Source of the DNA: Sneathiella sp. P13V-1
GTDB taxonomy: Bacteria > Pseudomonadota > Alphaproteobacteria > Sneathiellales > Sneathiellaceae
Direction: 5' to 3'
Assembly: GCF_015143595.1 (NCBI RefSeq)
Contig: NZ_WYEU01000006.1
Location: forward strand, 1-64,000
Length of the DNA stretch: 64,000 bases
Shown here: positions 1-10,860 of the stretch, piece after piece
Layout of the letters: each line of letters starts with the position of its first letter
Numbering within the stretch: position 1 is the stretch's first letter
The notes under the pieces: model-generated
The model's input: only the letters and a program-made list of their open reading frames with translations
Database searches by the model: none
Told to the model about the DNA's origin: nothing
Made by a program: the position numbers and the translations under genes

Positions 1-3000
1 GGTAAGATCTCCTCTTCTGCCACAGATACTGCGTCTGATACGGAAGACACAACTGCTGACAATACGAAGACAGATGAAGCCACCTTCAGCCTCACTGTTG
101 AAGATGGTACAGTGGCTCCAACCGTCTCCACCAACCTGGATGCGGGGGATCTGCTGATCAAGGAAGATAACAGCGCCATCTTCACTGTCACCGCCAATAG
201 CGGCAACACAACAGATGAGCTGACCTCCATCAACTTCGCTGATCTGCCAACAGAGGCAGGATGGACAGTTGAGATCAGTACAGATGGCTCCACATGGACC
301 CCTCTCTCCACACCAACAGACAGCTTTGCCATCACAGGCTCCGGTGTGCAGACACAGACCCTGCAGGTCCGTGTCACCTCCCCAGAAGATAGCGATGTGG
401 ATGCCCTTAAAGACATCTCCATCACCTCTTCTGCCCGCGATATCACAGATACCTCTGTCACAGGCAATTCAACAGCCACAACTGTTGATGTAACGGTTGA
501 TGCGGTTCTGGATCAGTATGTTGACGTTTCCGGCAATACAGCATTCAGTGAAACTCAGGAAACAAACGATCCAATTGATCTTAACCTGACAGGTACATTG
601 GCAGGAGCCTCTTTCACACACTCTGAAGATGGTGGGGCCGATGGTGATGCATCTGAATTGGTGACTATGGAAGTGACTGTGGATAACGGTGCTTCACTTG
701 GCTACACCCTGCCCTCTGGAATCAGTGTTTCACAATCCGGAGGTACATGGACGTTCACTGGTGATACAGCTGATGGTACGGATTGGAGCAATTTGATCGA
801 TAGCCTGAGTATCACCACGACATCTGGCTTTAACGGCGATGTAACTGTGGATATCACAACGACAACAGTTGAAAGCAACACACCCGCTGCGAACTCAACT
901 TCTGAGCCAGATATTACCGACAACAAAGAAGTGGATACCCATCAGGTTGTAGTATCTGTGACATCCGACGGTGCAAGCGCGACAGTAAGTGGTAGCGTGT
1001 CAGTATCAGAGGATAACGCACCAGATCAGGACGATTCAGGTGCCGCATCTGCAGCGCACGATGTCACCATTGATGTTGCAGATATCTTCACCCCAGCTGA
1101 CAACGAGGAAGTGACAGGAGCCACACTCACTTTTGGCTCCGGAGTATCGGTCTCTATCAACGGGACTGCAGTGACAAGCGGCACTGCACTCAGCGCTGCG
1201 CAAATCACAGCTTGGACATCGGGCATAGGTATTGACGTTGAAATACCGGCTGATAGCGATGTTGATGCTACGGTTGGCTTTAACATTAGCTATGAAGATC
1301 CTGACAGCGGCGCGACAAACTCCACTTCAGGTGATTACACCATCACCGTGGATGCCGTTGCAGATCAACCTGCAGGGACTTCTATTGGTGTGGCGACAAA
1401 TGGCTCTGCCTATATCATTGGTGGGTCCAGCGGTGGGAACCTGACAACACTCTATACTGTTGATTTGGATGCGAGTTCCGGCACCATTCAACCGGTTGAA
1501 GTTGGACAGATTACATACACCATTGGAAACAGTACATACACCTCTTCTGACTTTGAGGCATTGGGCTCTTCAAATGGATATCTGTATGGCATCACAGTAT
1601 CCGACCATGTCGTGACAATTGATCCGGCAACTGTAACGGCCGGCCAAGTCACTGTAGTGGAAGCGTATGATATTGCCGGCGGCAATGTCATTAGTGATCA
1701 AGCAGGTGCAACCTTTGCCAATGGACAGTTCTATGTCGTCACTGGCAGCGGAAGCAACAGCATACTTTACACAATTGATCCAACCGACGGTTCAACGGCA
1801 ACAGTTGGAACTGTGTCTGGTGTTAAACTTGACGGATTGGCATATGACACAGCGAACAATGAGTTCTGGACTGTCGCCAACGAGGGGTCGGAAACGAACG
1901 CCTATAAGCTTTCCTTTGGCGCTGGCGGTACGATCACATTAACGGATCAGGTTAATATCCCTGGCAACCCAGATATTCAAAGTATTGCTTATGGTCAGAA
2001 TGGAAAGTTATGGATTATCGAGCGGAACAACCCAGGAACTGTTCAGGAGTTGGATCCAGATACCCTTACGCTGACGTCTACATTTACAATCGACAACAGT
2101 GACCTCAGTGCTGCGGGCATCGAGAACCTGACAATTACGACTTCGACCAACAGTTCTGTTGATCCAGGAGATCAGTTCGGTATTACACTTGATGCAACAT
2201 TTGGTGACACAACAGACGGATCAGAAGTTCATTACTTCCTGGTAGAAGTCCCTGCTGACTTTAGCGTTTTAGATCCTTCTGATCTGGTGACTTACTCAGG
2301 CGGTAATGGTCCGGATGGTGTTCCTGATGGAACTTACCTGAAAGTGGATGCGGACAGCATCATGATCAATGGTCAAGCAACGACAAATGCTGTTCTTGTG
2401 GCTCCAGACGGTCTGACAACGGATACTGATTATGACATTTCTGTCTTTACGGTATCTGAGGAAATCAACACTTCCGGCACAGAAACAGACCTCACAAACA
2501 ATGCGTCTGCTGTCGAAGATACAGTTCAGGTGACAATCGAAGGTGCCATCACAACCTTGAATATGGCATTTGCTGTACAAGAGTTTGCGATCGATACAAT
2601 TGGTTCCGACCCATCAAGTGATGCAGAGCTTTCTGAGCAGTCATTTGGTGTGGATCATACAGCCAATAACTTCAAATGGGACGGTGATGTTGATGTCACT
2701 ATCAATGGAGTCTCTGTCCCATTGTCTAGCCTGACATCCCATGGCGAACAAATCTCAATTACCCTGCAAAATGGTGGTAAAGAGCTTATCGGTTCAACAA
2801 GTGCAGGTGATGTATTTGTCCTTAACTTGAAACCAGGTACTTCTGGCGATTATGAATTCGAACTGAAAGGTCCGATTGACCACCCTGAAATTGATGTGGA
2901 TGGTGGCGATGATGTGATCAAACTGGATGTGTCTTACAGCAGTAATACCCATGAAGGTGTTGTCTCCATCGACATCGTGGATGATGAGCCAACAGCCAGT

Positions 3001-5397
3001 GACCAGTCACATACAGGTGAAATCTCCACAAATGATTTCAGTGTCGCTATCTGTATCGACATCTCTACGAGTATGAAAAGCCAGTATGACAGTGACGGCA
3101 ACGGCAGTAATGACACATCACGCCTTGAAGGTGCCAAACAGTCTGCAATTGCACTTGCAACAGAACTATTTGCATCCGGTGACGATGTAGCCATTAACCT
3201 CTCTGTTTTCGCAAGAGGCGGTGCAGATCTTGGAACCTATACGAACCTCGCGGACTTCACTGCACAGGTAAATAACATCCAGTTTGCAGACTCAAACTGG
3301 GCTGACAACCTGGGTATTGATGACGGCACAAACTACAATAGCGCTGTAGATGTGCTTGAGGATGGCCTCACCCCTATGATGAACGCTGATCAGTCAGAGG
3401 GAACGCAGAAACTCGCCTACTTCCTGTCCGATGGAGAGCATAACACCAACAGCTTCAATTCCAGTGATTGGCAGTCATTTGCTGCGGCAAACGATATCGA
3501 AGCATATGCCGTAGCAGTGGGTGGCGATATTTCAAATCCAACTAATGATCCAGACCTGCAAGGCGCTTCATATGATCCTGACAATCCGGGTGACGCTTCT
3601 GCAAATATTCTGGTTGTAGACAATCCTGCGGATCTAACCGCGACGCTGGTGGATACAATCGCTGGAACAATTACTGGTAACATCTTCACAGGTACACCAA
3701 GCGGAACATATGGTGCAGATCAGGCGGGTGGCATTACGGAAATCAGTGTATTCGGTAATACCTACACACCTACCTCGCCAGAAGTTTCCGGGGATACATT
3801 GGAAGTAACCGATGGTAGCGGAAATACTTTCACCATGAATTTTGCAACAGGTGATTATGAGTTTAATACATCTGATGGAACAACTGCGGTAGACACCACA
3901 ATAACCTATAAACTTGAAGATTGGGATGGAGACGAAGCCACAGGAACAATCGATATTGATCTTACGGTAACTCCGAACGCGCCGGAAGCTTATGACAATG
4001 CGGATTATGTGCTTCAAAGTGTGAATTCCGGAACGCTGGTTACAACAACGATTGAAGACTTTGAAGACGGTAACGGCTTCAATACTTTTGGTGTCGTTGA
4101 TCGTGAGCGTGAAAATCACGCGAGCGGTGATCAGGTTAAAGACGGCAGCAGAGCTGCTGAAATCAGCGCTGATAGCAACCAAAGTATCGGCAACCTTGAA
4201 TCCTTCATTGGCGTAAATAACGTTATCAGTAATACACTTGGCATTTCTGGAGCGGCCGAAGGGTCTGCATTAAGCAAATCCATTACTGCGGATGCCGGCG
4301 ACTCGATAGCGTTCAACTGGTACTTTGAAGATCGAGACTCTTCTAATTGGCCAGACAACGGCTTTTATGTATTGAAAGACTCCAGTGGAAATATCGTTGA
4401 AAGCGGCATTTTAGGAACTGCCGGCAATGGAGATCAAAGTGGCCTCCAAACGCTCAACATTGCTACTTCAGGTAACTACACACTGTATTTGGGGGTTGTG
4501 AACGTCAACTCTAATGATGGTAGCTATTACTCATCCAGACTCTGGATTGATAAAATTACACAGACTTCTGAGGATGTTACCTACAACGAAGTTTCCGGTA
4601 ATGTTCTTGATGATCCGATGAATGATCCGGGAAGTGATGACCTTTGGGGTATTGGCGACCTTATCGAGTTTGGTACTGAACTTACATCTGTCGAGCATGA
4701 TGGCGTGACATACAACCTCACTGGCGGTTCTGCGACATTTACGACGGCTCTCGGCGGTACGTTTGAAATAAATGAAGATGGATCTTACACCTACACTGCA
4801 CCGGTTGGCAGCATTACGGGTGTTGAATCTGAAGTGTTCACCTACACCCTGACAGATATCAGCGGTGATACGGATACTGCAGATCTATCTATCAATGTTG
4901 CAGAAGATAGCAGCTTTATGCCGCAAACCTTCACTGGTGACAGCTCCGACGAAAGCTACACAGGTGGTATTAATGATGACTTCCTGAGCGGCATGGGTGG
5001 CAATGACACTTTGTTTGGTGGTGATGGCGACGACTACCTGAACGGTGGTGCTGGTGATGATCAGCTCCATGGCGGTGCAGGTGCAGATCTGTTTGTCTAT
5101 GAAGGCATCAATGACGGTGATGATACAATCTTCGGCTTCGATGCAAGTCAAGGTGATGAAGTGGATCTAAACGCATTGTTTGATGCACTTGACGCCAACG
5201 CAGGCACAAGTACAGATGCTGAAGGACGTGCTGGTCTTGTCAATCTTGATAGCGACGGAACACATACTGTGCTTACTATCAGCGGGCAGAGTGATTTCTC
5301 GATTACTTTGGATAGTATTGATCTTGGAGATCACATGGGTGATCTGACATCTGATCAATTACAAAGTCTAGGAATAACGGTTGGCGATGAAAGCTAA
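1..5397 (+). CDS. Giant secreted RTX repeat protein with vWA domain (5' end outside window)
   Basis: The frame is open from base 1, so the gene begins upstream of the window; a GTG at 112 is only internal. The product is at least 1798 residues, acidic, rich in Thr/Ser/Asp/Gly, and built from beta-sandwich (VCBS/cadherin-like) repeats. About nt 1380-2150 looks like a beta-propeller insert, with repeated short motifs of the type LYTVD, LYGI, LYTID and LWIIE. A von Willebrand A domain spans about nt 3040-3670 and has the MIDAS motif DISTS (first Asp codon 3058-3060). Calcium-binding nonapeptide repeats ([13 protein letters not shown]) lie at about 4990-5100, followed by a type I secretion C-terminal region. 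Known family role: large adhesins or biofilm proteins exported by a T1SS. No transporter genes are in the window. Adhesion function is inferred; the architecture is seen directly. Confidence 0.85.
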   Translation, partial: GKISSSATDTASDTEDTTADNTKTDEATFSLTVEDGTVAPTVSTNLDAGDLLIKEDNSAIFTVTANSGNTTDELTSINFADLPTEAGWTVEISTDGSTWTPLSTPTDSFAITGSGVQTQTLQVRVTSPEDSDVDALKDISITSSARDITDTSVTGNSTATTVDVTVDAVLDQYVDVSGNTAFSETQETNDPIDLNLTGTLAGASFTHSEDGGADGDASELVTMEVTVDNGASLGYTLPSGISVSQSGGTWTFTGDTADGTDWSNLIDSLSITTTSGFNGDVTVDITTTTVESNTPAANSTSEPDITDNKEVDTHQVVVSVTSDGASATVSGSVSVSEDNAPDQDDSGAASAAHDVTIDVADIFTPADNEEVTGATLTFGSGVSVSINGTAVTSGTALSAAQITAWTSGIGIDVEIPADSDVDATVGFNISYEDPDSGATNSTSGDYTITVDAVADQPAGTSIGVATNGSAYIIGGSSGGNLTTLYTVDLDASSGTIQPVEVGQITYTIGNSTYTSSDFEALGSSNGYLYGITVSDHVVTIDPATVTAGQVTVVEAYDIAGGNVISDQAGATFANGQFYVVTGSGSNSILYTIDPTDGSTATVGTVSGVKLDGLAYDTANNEFWTVANEGSETNAYKLSFGAGGTITLTDQVNIPGNPDIQSIAYGQNGKLWIIERNNPGTVQELDPDTLTLTSTFTIDNSDLSAAGIENLTITTSTNSSVDPGDQFGITLDATFGDTTDGSEVHYFLVEVPADFSVLDPSDLVTYSGGNGPDGVPDGTYLKVDADSIMINGQATTNAVLVAPDGLTTDTDYDISVFTVSEEINTSGTETDLTNNASAVEDTVQVTIEGAITTLNMAFAVQEFAIDTIGSDPSSDAELSEQSFGVDHTANNFKWDGDVDVTINGVSVPLSSLTSHGEQISITLQNGGKELIGSTSAGDVFVLNLKPGTSGDYEFELKGPIDHPEIDVDGGDDVIKLDVSYSSNTHEGVVSIDIVDDEPTASDQSHTGEISTNDFSVAICIDISTSMKSQYDSDGNGSNDTSRLEGAKQSAIALATELFASGDDVAINLSVFARGGADLGTYTNLADFTAQVNNIQFADSNWADNLGIDDGTNYNSAVDVLEDGLTPMMNADQSEGTQKLAYFLSDGEHNTNSFNSSDWQSFAAANDIEAYAVAVGGDISNPTNDPDLQGASYDPDNPGDASANILVVDNPADLTATLVDTIAGTITGNIFTGTPSGTYGADQAGGITEISVFGNTYTPTSPEVSGDTLEVTDGSGNTFTMNFATGDYEFNTSDGTTAVDTTITYKLEDWDGDEATGTIDIDLTVTPNAPEAYDNADYVLQSVNSGTLVTTTIEDFEDGNGFNTFGVVDRERENHASGDQVKDGSRAAEISADSNQSIGNLESFIGVNNVISNTLGISGAAEGSALSKSITADAGDSIAFNWYFEDRDSSNWPDNGFYVLKDSSGNIVESGILGTAGNGDQSGLQTLNIATSGNYTLYLGVVNVNSNDGSYYSSRLWIDKITQTSEDVTYNEVSGNVLDDPMNDPGSDDLWGIGDLIEFGTELTSVEHDGVTYNLTGGSATFTTALGGTFEINEDGSYTYTAPVGSITGVESEVFTYTLTDISGDTDTADLSINVAEDSSFMPQTFTGDSSDESYTGGINDDFLSGMGGNDTLFGGDGDDYLNGGAGDDQLHGGAGADLFVYEGINDGDDTIFGFDASQGDEVDLNALFDALDANAGTSTDAEGRAGLVNLDSDGTHTVLTISGQSDFSITLDSIDLGDHMGDLTSDQLQSLGITVGDES

Positions 5398-5404
5398 CTG
5401 GAAC

Positions 5405-5438
5405 AAAAAAAGCCCGGCAGTTGCCGGGCTTTTTTTTT
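5405..5438. terminator. Bidirectional intrinsic terminator
   Basis: A perfect 10-bp stem (AAGCCCGGCA/TGCCGGGCTT, loop GT) is flanked by an A-run on the left and eight T on the right. It sits between the convergent stop codons of the RTX protein gene and the carboxylate-amine ligase gene, so it can end transcription on both strands. Confidence 0.9.
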
Positions 5439-5454
5439 AACTTGTGAAAACCAA

Positions 5455-6597
5455 CTAATTCAAGCCTTCAATGGTTTCTTTCAAAACATTATCGACGACC
5501 TGACAAAGGGCGTCCTTGTTGTCAGCTCCCTGTTTTTTCGCGTCTTCATAAACGGCGATTTGTCGATCTGCAGACGTACCGCGTTCAATAATTTTGCGAG
5601 CATGATAAACCTCGTCAAGACAGCCCAAGGCGTCGGCATCCTCTTCCACAAGGCCGATAATTTCCTCGATCAGCTCAGAAGTCGGTACCTGTCCCAGAAT
5701 GCCTAGATCAATCAATTTGCCTTCAACACCAAAGCGTTGAGCCATCCACCTGTTTTCAGCCACCAGAGTTCGCGGGTAAATACGCCAACGCTGGTTTTTG
5801 CGGCGAAGTCGATACAACATGCGAAGTAAGCTTGAATAAATAGCTGCAATACACAGAGTATCTTCCATCAAGGAACAGACATCTGTCATACGCATTTCAA
5901 GTGTCGGAAATTTTGAAGAGGGTCGTAAATCCCACCAGATTTTACTGCTATCCTCAATGGTTCCGGCATCCACCATCACCTTCACAAGGCGCTCATACTC
6001 GCTGTAGCTTTCAAAGCGATCCGGAATACCTGTCCGTGGTAAACTATCGAAAACACTCAGGCGATAGGATTTAAGGCCACTGACTTCCCCCCGCCAGAAC
6101 GGAGATGATGTGCTTAACGCCAGTAAATGCGGCAAGAAATAGGACACCTGGTTCATCAGATCGATACGAACTTCAGGATCCTCAATGCCGCAATGAACAT
6201 GCATCCCACAAATCATTAAACGCCGTACAACAGCCTGCAAATCCTGCGCGATCACATCGTAGCGTTCTTTTGCAGTGTGCTTTAGTAGGTGCCAGTCTGC
6301 AAACGGATGAGTAGAAGCCGCCATAAGGGCAAGGCCATGATTATTAGCAACCGTTGAGACAGTGGATCTGAGTTCTATCAGACTTTCCCGCACCTCTGTG
6401 ATGTTGGAACAAACTTTTGTGCCGATCTCAATCTGGGATCGCAGAAATTCCGGTGTAACCTGATGATCGGGGAGAAGTTGTTGGCATTCTATTAAGATAT
6501 CTTCCGGAGGATCAATCGCAAGATCGCGTGTTTTAGGATCAACAAGCAGATACTCTTCTTCAACACCTAATGTAAAACCGGGTTCATTAATTCCCAT
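5455..6597 (-). CDS. Carboxylate-amine ligase, YbdK/GCS2 family
   Basis: A 380-residue member of the glutamate-cysteine ligase 2 family (YbdK-like, ATP-dependent carboxylate-amine ligases). Seen: the N-terminal FTLGVEEEYLLVD signature, the MHVHCGIED segment and LEMRMTDVC near the centre. The family joins an amine to a carboxylate such as glutamate; E. coli YbdK has weak gamma-glutamylcysteine synthetase activity, so the true substrate here is unknown. The frame also has a TTG 21 nt upstream at 6618, but ATG at 6597 is preceded by AGAGG at 7 nt, which decides the start. The gene follows the N-formylglutamate amidohydrolase gene by about 23 nt on the same strand, so they form an operon and may act on the same class of glutamyl or amide compound. 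Confidence 0.85.
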   Translation of the reverse strand: MGINEPGFTLGVEEEYLLVDPKTRDLAIDPPEDILIECQQLLPDHQVTPEFLRSQIEIGTKVCSNITEVRESLIELRSTVSTVANNHGLALMAASTHPFADWHLLKHTAKERYDVIAQDLQAVVRRLMICGMHVHCGIEDPEVRIDLMNQVSYFLPHLLALSTSSPFWRGEVSGLKSYRLSVFDSLPRTGIPDRFESYSEYERLVKVMVDAGTIEDSSKIWWDLRPSSKFPTLEMRMTDVCSLMEDTLCIAAIYSSLLRMLYRLRRKNQRWRIYPRTLVAENRWMAQRFGVEGKLIDLGILGQVPTSELIEEIIGLVEEDADALGCLDEVYHARKIIERGTSADRQIAVYEDAKKQGADNKDALCQVVDNVLKETIEGLN

Positions 6598-6620
6598 TTC
6601 GAAGCCTCTGTCAGACAATT

Positions 6621-7370
6621 CTAGTCAGTATTTAACCGTTTCTCGACCTGAATGACCAGATCCGTCATCAAATTCGCCCATTTTTCCGCACCATGATGGG
6701 TATCGATTAGATCCTGACGGATTTCTACAACAACATGCGGAATATCTTTCTTCGTCCCATGTTCGTTCATTGTATAGCCGAGGGGTTCTCGGGCGGAATA
6801 TGGCTCGTTATCTCCGACAACCAATGTTGGGTTTTGATTTAGTATTTCGAGCATTGGGAGAGCTATCCGCCCATCCTGATCCCACAAGATGCCTATATGC
6901 CAAGGCCGATCAAAATCATCCATAATCGGGGTGAAACTATGCATGGAAATAACAATAGGTATCGCCCTTGATGCTTTTTTAGCCTCCAATATCTCAACCA
7001 GCTTTTTGTGATAAGGCTTGAAATAGGTCTCCACACGATGGTCACGCTCTTCCTGTGGTAAATCCTTATTACCAGGAACTTCGACCCCATCACTTATAGC
7101 GGGGCAAGATGAAGGATCTGTAGGGTATCTGTTCGCATCAATTAGCAGTCTGGAGAATGTTGAAAAAATGGCAGTTGCCCCCAGTTTTTCAGCCATTCTT
7201 TTAGTGACATCCTCAATCCCTATATCCCAGGCAATATGACGGCGTAGAATTGATGGATCCTCAATTCCCAAGTTGTTGTATTTTTCAGGAATTTCACGGC
7301 TGGCATGATCGGCGATCAGAAAAATCGGGCTTTCGCTGTTTTCATTCAGCAGCGTATAAGGCTGGGACAT
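6621..7370 (-). CDS. N-formylglutamate amidohydrolase family protein
   Basis: A 249-residue protein of the FGase family (PF05013-type, related to HutG). Seen: FLIADHASREIPEKY near the N terminus, IFSTFSRLLIDANR, VISMHSFTP and DNEPYS, which are the conserved blocks of the family, including the metal-coordinating His and Asp. Known members hydrolyse N-formylglutamate to formate and glutamate in histidine breakdown. No other hut genes are near, and this cytosolic subgroup is commonly found away from hut operons, so its substrate may be a different N-acyl or amide compound. It is the first gene of a two-gene operon with the YbdK-like ligase downstream. Confidence 0.85.
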   Translation of the reverse strand: MSQPYTLLNENSESPIFLIADHASREIPEKYNNLGIEDPSILRRHIAWDIGIEDVTKRMAEKLGATAIFSTFSRLLIDANRYPTDPSSCPAISDGVEVPGNKDLPQEERDHRVETYFKPYHKKLVEILEAKKASRAIPIVISMHSFTPIMDDFDRPWHIGILWDQDGRIALPMLEILNQNPTLVVGDNEPYSAREPLGYTMNEHGTKKDIPHVVVEIRQDLIDTHHGAEKWANLMTDLVIQVEKRLNTD

Positions 7371-7454
7371 AATCTTAAACTTGAAATAATTGTTGGAAAC
7401 TCCCTTTTAATTTAGTGCCATAGCACCCCAATCAAAGGAAGGCCGCAATATATA

Positions 7455-7925
7455 TCAGTTATGCCAACGTTCTTCAATGGCGAGGGCTATTCCTTCGAAA
7501 TCAGCCTCATTCTCCATCATTCCATCCGGAGCAAGCCACCAGTCCGTCATTTCATTGTTTAAATATGCCACCGGATCAGCGACACCTTGATCTTCAAGTT
7601 CCTGCATCCGCGTGACAGCCCATTCATAATTGTATTTTTTAGGAGCTGGTTTCGCCTTTTCTTCACTGTGGTCAAACATATTGCTATCGACAAATGCCAA
7701 TTGGGGTTCACTGCGGATGACCGGCTCCATCACAGTTTTCCGACTGTTATTAATCACTTTATGAAATTTAGGGATGACATGAATTCGGAATTCAGCAACG
7801 ACAAATCCAATGGCTTCGGCCATATAAATGGGTATGCGCCGCAGAAGTCGTTTAGCCCCCATGGTGCAGTACCAGCGAATCCGTCTCTGATTTGCTATTA
7901 CCCTCATGGGAATCTTTTTTGCCAT
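7455..7925 (-). CDS. Hypothetical protein, 156 residues
   Basis: I do not recognise this family. The N-terminal 50 residues are strongly basic (NQRRIRWYC, AKRLLRRIP) with a short hydrophobic stretch (IYMAEAIGFVVAEF). The C-terminal half is acidic and Trp-rich (EWAVTRMQELED, TDWWLAPDGMMENEADFEG). There is no signal peptide and no clear transmembrane helix. The ribosome site upstream of ATG 7925 is weak, and a second ATG lies 4 nt further out in another frame. An opposing frame at 7587-7937 looks less protein-like. It lies between N-formylglutamate amidohydrolase and pyruvate kinase, transcribed the same way as the former with an 84-nt gap. Function unknown. Confidence 0.6.
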   Translation of the reverse strand: MAKKIPMRVIANQRRIRWYCTMGAKRLLRRIPIYMAEAIGFVVAEFRIHVIPKFHKVINNSRKTVMEPVIRSEPQLAFVDSNMFDHSEEKAKPAPKKYNYEWAVTRMQELEDQGVADPVAYLNNEMTDWWLAPDGMMENEADFEGIALAIEERWHN

Positions 7926-8133
7926 CCATCTGATTAAAGAAGTCTTAACGAGAAAAGGAACTGCTCTCTAATTTACTTTCGACACATGAAGAACACATGA
8001 TCTATTTGAATTTCGAATTTAGCGCATAAACCGCTATATTAATTTCACTTTGTTGATAATATGAAAGTCACAATTTTCATTTACAGTTCATAAACAATGG
8101 TTTGTGAGTTATTTCCAGAAACAGATTTTCATT

Positions 8134-9570
8134 ATGAGACGACAGCGCAAAACTAAAATTATTGCCACACTTGGGCCCGCAAGTTCTTCCCCGGAAATGG
8201 TTGAAAAACTGTATTTAGCAGGCGTTGATGTCTTCAGGCTTAATTTCAGTCATGGAGACCATTCGGATCATAAGGAACGCGTCTCAATCATTCGAAAACT
8301 GGAAACCGAACTTGGGCGACCCATAGGTATTCTCGCTGATCTGCAAGGCCCAAAAATCCGTGTCGGCACCTTTGCTGAGGGACCAGTTCTATTGGAGAAA
8401 GGACAGGAGTTCACCCTGGATCTTGATGACAAGGCAGGCGATCCAAGCCGTGTCTCTCTGCCGCACCCACAAGTTCTTGCTTCTCTGGAAGACGGCAGCA
8501 CATTGCTTTTGGACGACGGTAAACTGGAACTGAAAGTCACCAAGGCATCTCCAACTAAAGCTGTTTGCACGGTGGTCATCGGCGGAAAGCTGTCTGACCG
8601 GAAAGGTGTCAATATTCCAGATGCTATCATCCAGATGAGTCCTTTGACCGACAAGGACCGTAAAGATCTTGATTACGCGTTGGAGCTTGGCGTGGACTGG
8701 ATTGCGCTTAGCTTTGTCCAACGCGGCGAGGACATTGCTGAAATTAAAAAAATTGTCGCTGGACGCGCTGGCGTTATGGCGAAAATTGAAAAGCCATCAG
8801 CCGTGGACAATCTTGATGACATCGTAGAACTTGCTGATGCTTTGATGGTCGCGCGTGGTGACCTTGGTGTTGAAGTTCCGATACAAAAAGTACCGTCTCT
8901 CCAAAAGCGGATCATTACACGGGCGAAAAACGCAGGTAAGCCAGTTGTTGTTGCAACCCAGATGCTGGAAAGCATGATTTCTGCGCCTGTTCCAACCCGC
9001 GCGGAAGTAACCGATGTAGCCAACGCAATCTATGACGGAACAGACGCTGTAATGTTGTCGGCGGAAAGTGCAGCGGGTGATTACCCCGTCGAAGCTGTCA
9101 GCACAATGAACGATATTGCCGAAGAAACGGAGCTCGACAGCAATTATCGCATTGTCATGGACGCTTCCCACGCATCACCGGAAGCGACAACAGCTGATGC
9201 CATCAGCGCTGCGGCTCTTCAAGTTGCCGATACCATTCAGGCATCTGCTATCGTTACATATACCACGTCCGGGTCAACAGCTTTGCGCGCCGCGCGTGAG
9301 CGAGGTACAGCACCTATTCTGGCGCTGACGCCATCTATTCGAACCGCACGCCGCCTGGCATTAAGTTGGGGATTACATTGCGTCCATACGGCAGATGCCG
9401 AGAATTTCGCCGACATGGTGGAAAAAGCCTGCAATATCTCTTTCCGTGAAGAGTATGCACGTCCTGGTGAGAGGATTGTTATTATGGCCGGGGTTCCATT
9501 TGGAACACCCGGATCCACAAATATTCTTCGTATCGCGTGGGTTGGCGAGAAGACCTTAAGCCGTATGTAA
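8134..9570 (+). CDS. pyk: Pyruvate kinase
   Basis: A 478-residue pyruvate kinase: phosphoenolpyruvate + ADP to pyruvate + ATP, the last step of glycolysis, in the cytosol. Seen: MRRQRKTKIIATLGPASSS at the start, FRLNFSHGDH, ADLQGPKIRVG, the active-site Lys in MAKIEKPSA, VARGDLGVEV and VVVATQMLESM, then the C-terminal regulatory domain. A GTG at 8104 would add 10 residues, but the family starts right at the MRR-x-RK motif, so ATG 8134 is preferred; neither start has a strong Shine-Dalgarno. The 3' end overlaps the opposing glcF gene by 15 bp, with no room for a terminator between them. The 178 bp upstream (to 7955) are AT-rich and hold its promoter by elimination. Confidence 0.95.
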   Translation: MRRQRKTKIIATLGPASSSPEMVEKLYLAGVDVFRLNFSHGDHSDHKERVSIIRKLETELGRPIGILADLQGPKIRVGTFAEGPVLLEKGQEFTLDLDDKAGDPSRVSLPHPQVLASLEDGSTLLLDDGKLELKVTKASPTKAVCTVVIGGKLSDRKGVNIPDAIIQMSPLTDKDRKDLDYALELGVDWIALSFVQRGEDIAEIKKIVAGRAGVMAKIEKPSAVDNLDDIVELADALMVARGDLGVEVPIQKVPSLQKRIITRAKNAGKPVVVATQMLESMISAPVPTRAEVTDVANAIYDGTDAVMLSAESAAGDYPVEAVSTMNDIAEETELDSNYRIVMDASHASPEATTADAISAAALQVADTIQASAIVTYTTSGSTALRAARERGTAPILALTPSIRTARRLALSWGLHCVHTADAENFADMVEKACNISFREEYARPGERIVIMAGVPFGTPGSTNILRIAWVGEKTLSRM

Positions 9571-10860
9571 GCGCTCAATTTGTTCTGGTTTGGGACCACC
9601 TGTTGCCCAATCGAGCAGTTCAACTGTGTGAACGACGGGCAGTTCCATTCCAGATGCAATTTGCGTAATACAGCCAATATTCCCTGCGGCCACAAGATCC
9701 GGGGCAACCTTTTGAATATTTTTGACTTTCCGCTCTTTCAAGCGGGCAGAAATCTCAGGCTGCATCAAATTGTAAGTCCCAGCGGAACCACAGCAAATAT
9801 GTGCCTCTGGCAATGGATAAACATCGTAGCCAGCCTTCTCCAGCAATTGTTTAGGAAGGTTGGTTACTTTCTGTCCATGCTGCAAGGAACAAGCGGAATG
9901 ATAGGCCACTTTCAGACTTGGAGTTGAACCTTTTGTTTGCAATTCCACATCCGCCAGATATTCCGTAATGTCTTTGGCAAGAGAAGCAACCAACGCGGCT
10001 TTTTCTTTCAAAGCTGGATCATGCTCAAAAAGGTGCCCGTAGTCTTTAACCGTTGTCCCGCAACCGGACGTATTGATCACGATCGCGTCCAGCTCACCTC
10101 TTTCCGCTTCGGCAGACCAAGCAAGAACATTCTTCTTCGCGAGTTCCAGCGCGGGATCTTCCTGCCCCATATGCAGAGGCAACGCACCACAACAGCCACT
10201 TTCTTTTGGAATGACAACTTCGATGCCATGACGGGTTAGCAACCTGATTGTGGCGTCATTGATTTGCGGTGACAGTACCTTCTGTGCACAACCTGTCATC
10301 AGAATAACGCGCCCTTTTCTGGAAGGCTCGTCTACCTTGTGCAAGGGCACTTCATCAAGGATAGAGCGTTGTTCAATTTCTTTTGGTGCCATATCAAGCA
10401 TGGCACGAAGGCGACCCCTAAACAAACCTTTCAATGGTCTGGATAACCCTGCCCCAAAAAGCGCCAAACGGAACAGATTTGGGCGCGGTAACAAGATGGT
10501 CAGCATCTTGCGCAGCATTTTATCGACAAGCGGCCGATCATAAGTCTCTTCAACATACTGACGTGCATGATCAACCAGATGCATATAATCAACGCCAGAA
10601 GGACATGTTGTCATACAAGACAGGCAAGAAAGACAGCGGTCAATATGTGTAACCGTATCCGCAGGCGCTGGTTGCCCACTTTGCAGCATTTGCTGGATCA
10701 TATAAATGCGGCCCCGAGGGCTGTCCCGCTCGTCTCCAAGTTCGGTATAGGTCGGACAAGTTGCGGTACAGAAACCGCAATGCACACATTTGCGGAGGAT
10801 ATCGTTAGACGCCGAGAATTTCGGATCCGCGAGCTGTGCTAAGGTAAAATCAGTTTTCAT
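9556..10860 (-). CDS. glcF: Glycolate oxidase iron-sulfur subunit GlcF
   Basis: A 434-residue iron-sulfur subunit of glycolate oxidase, which oxidises glycolate to glyoxylate and passes electrons toward quinone at the membrane. Two 4Fe-4S ferredoxin motifs are visible: Cys25-28-31-35 (CVHCGFCTATCP) and Cys76-79-82-86 (CLSCLSCMTTCP). Two CCG domains follow with SGCCGALPLHMG and HICCGSAGTYNL, as in GlcF and heterodisulfide-reductase-type subunits. It is the last gene of glcDEF; its start overlaps the glcE stop by 4 nt (ATGA), implying coupled translation. Its 3' end is antisense to the last 15 bp of pyk. Confidence 0.95.
   Translation of the reverse strand: MKTDFTLAQLADPKFSASNDILRKCVHCGFCTATCPTYTELGDERDSPRGRIYMIQQMLQSGQPAPADTVTHIDRCLSCLSCMTTCPSGVDYMHLVDHARQYVEETYDRPLVDKMLRKMLTILLPRPNLFRLALFGAGLSRPLKGLFRGRLRAMLDMAPKEIEQRSILDEVPLHKVDEPSRKGRVILMTGCAQKVLSPQINDATIRLLTRHGIEVVIPKESGCCGALPLHMGQEDPALELAKKNVLAWSAEAERGELDAIVINTSGCGTTVKDYGHLFEHDPALKEKAALVASLAKDITEYLADVELQTKGSTPSLKVAYHSACSLQHGQKVTNLPKQLLEKAGYDVYPLPEAHICCGSAGTYNLMQPEISARLKERKVKNIQKVAPDLVAAGNIGCITQIASGMELPVVHTVELLDWATGGPKPEQIERLHTA

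Noticed and set aside
112-114. GTG as start codon of the RTX protein
   Set aside because: The frame is open back to base 1 with the same repeat-like composition and there is no ribosome site, so the gene starts upstream of the window.
3634-4182. 182-codon frame opposite the RTX gene
   Set aside because: Cys/Ile-rich, no family motif, and wholly antisense to a well-supported gene.
7587-7937. 116-codon frame opposite the unknown 156-residue protein
   Set aside because: Phe/Ser-rich without domain features or ribosome site; the minus-strand frame is longer and more protein-like.
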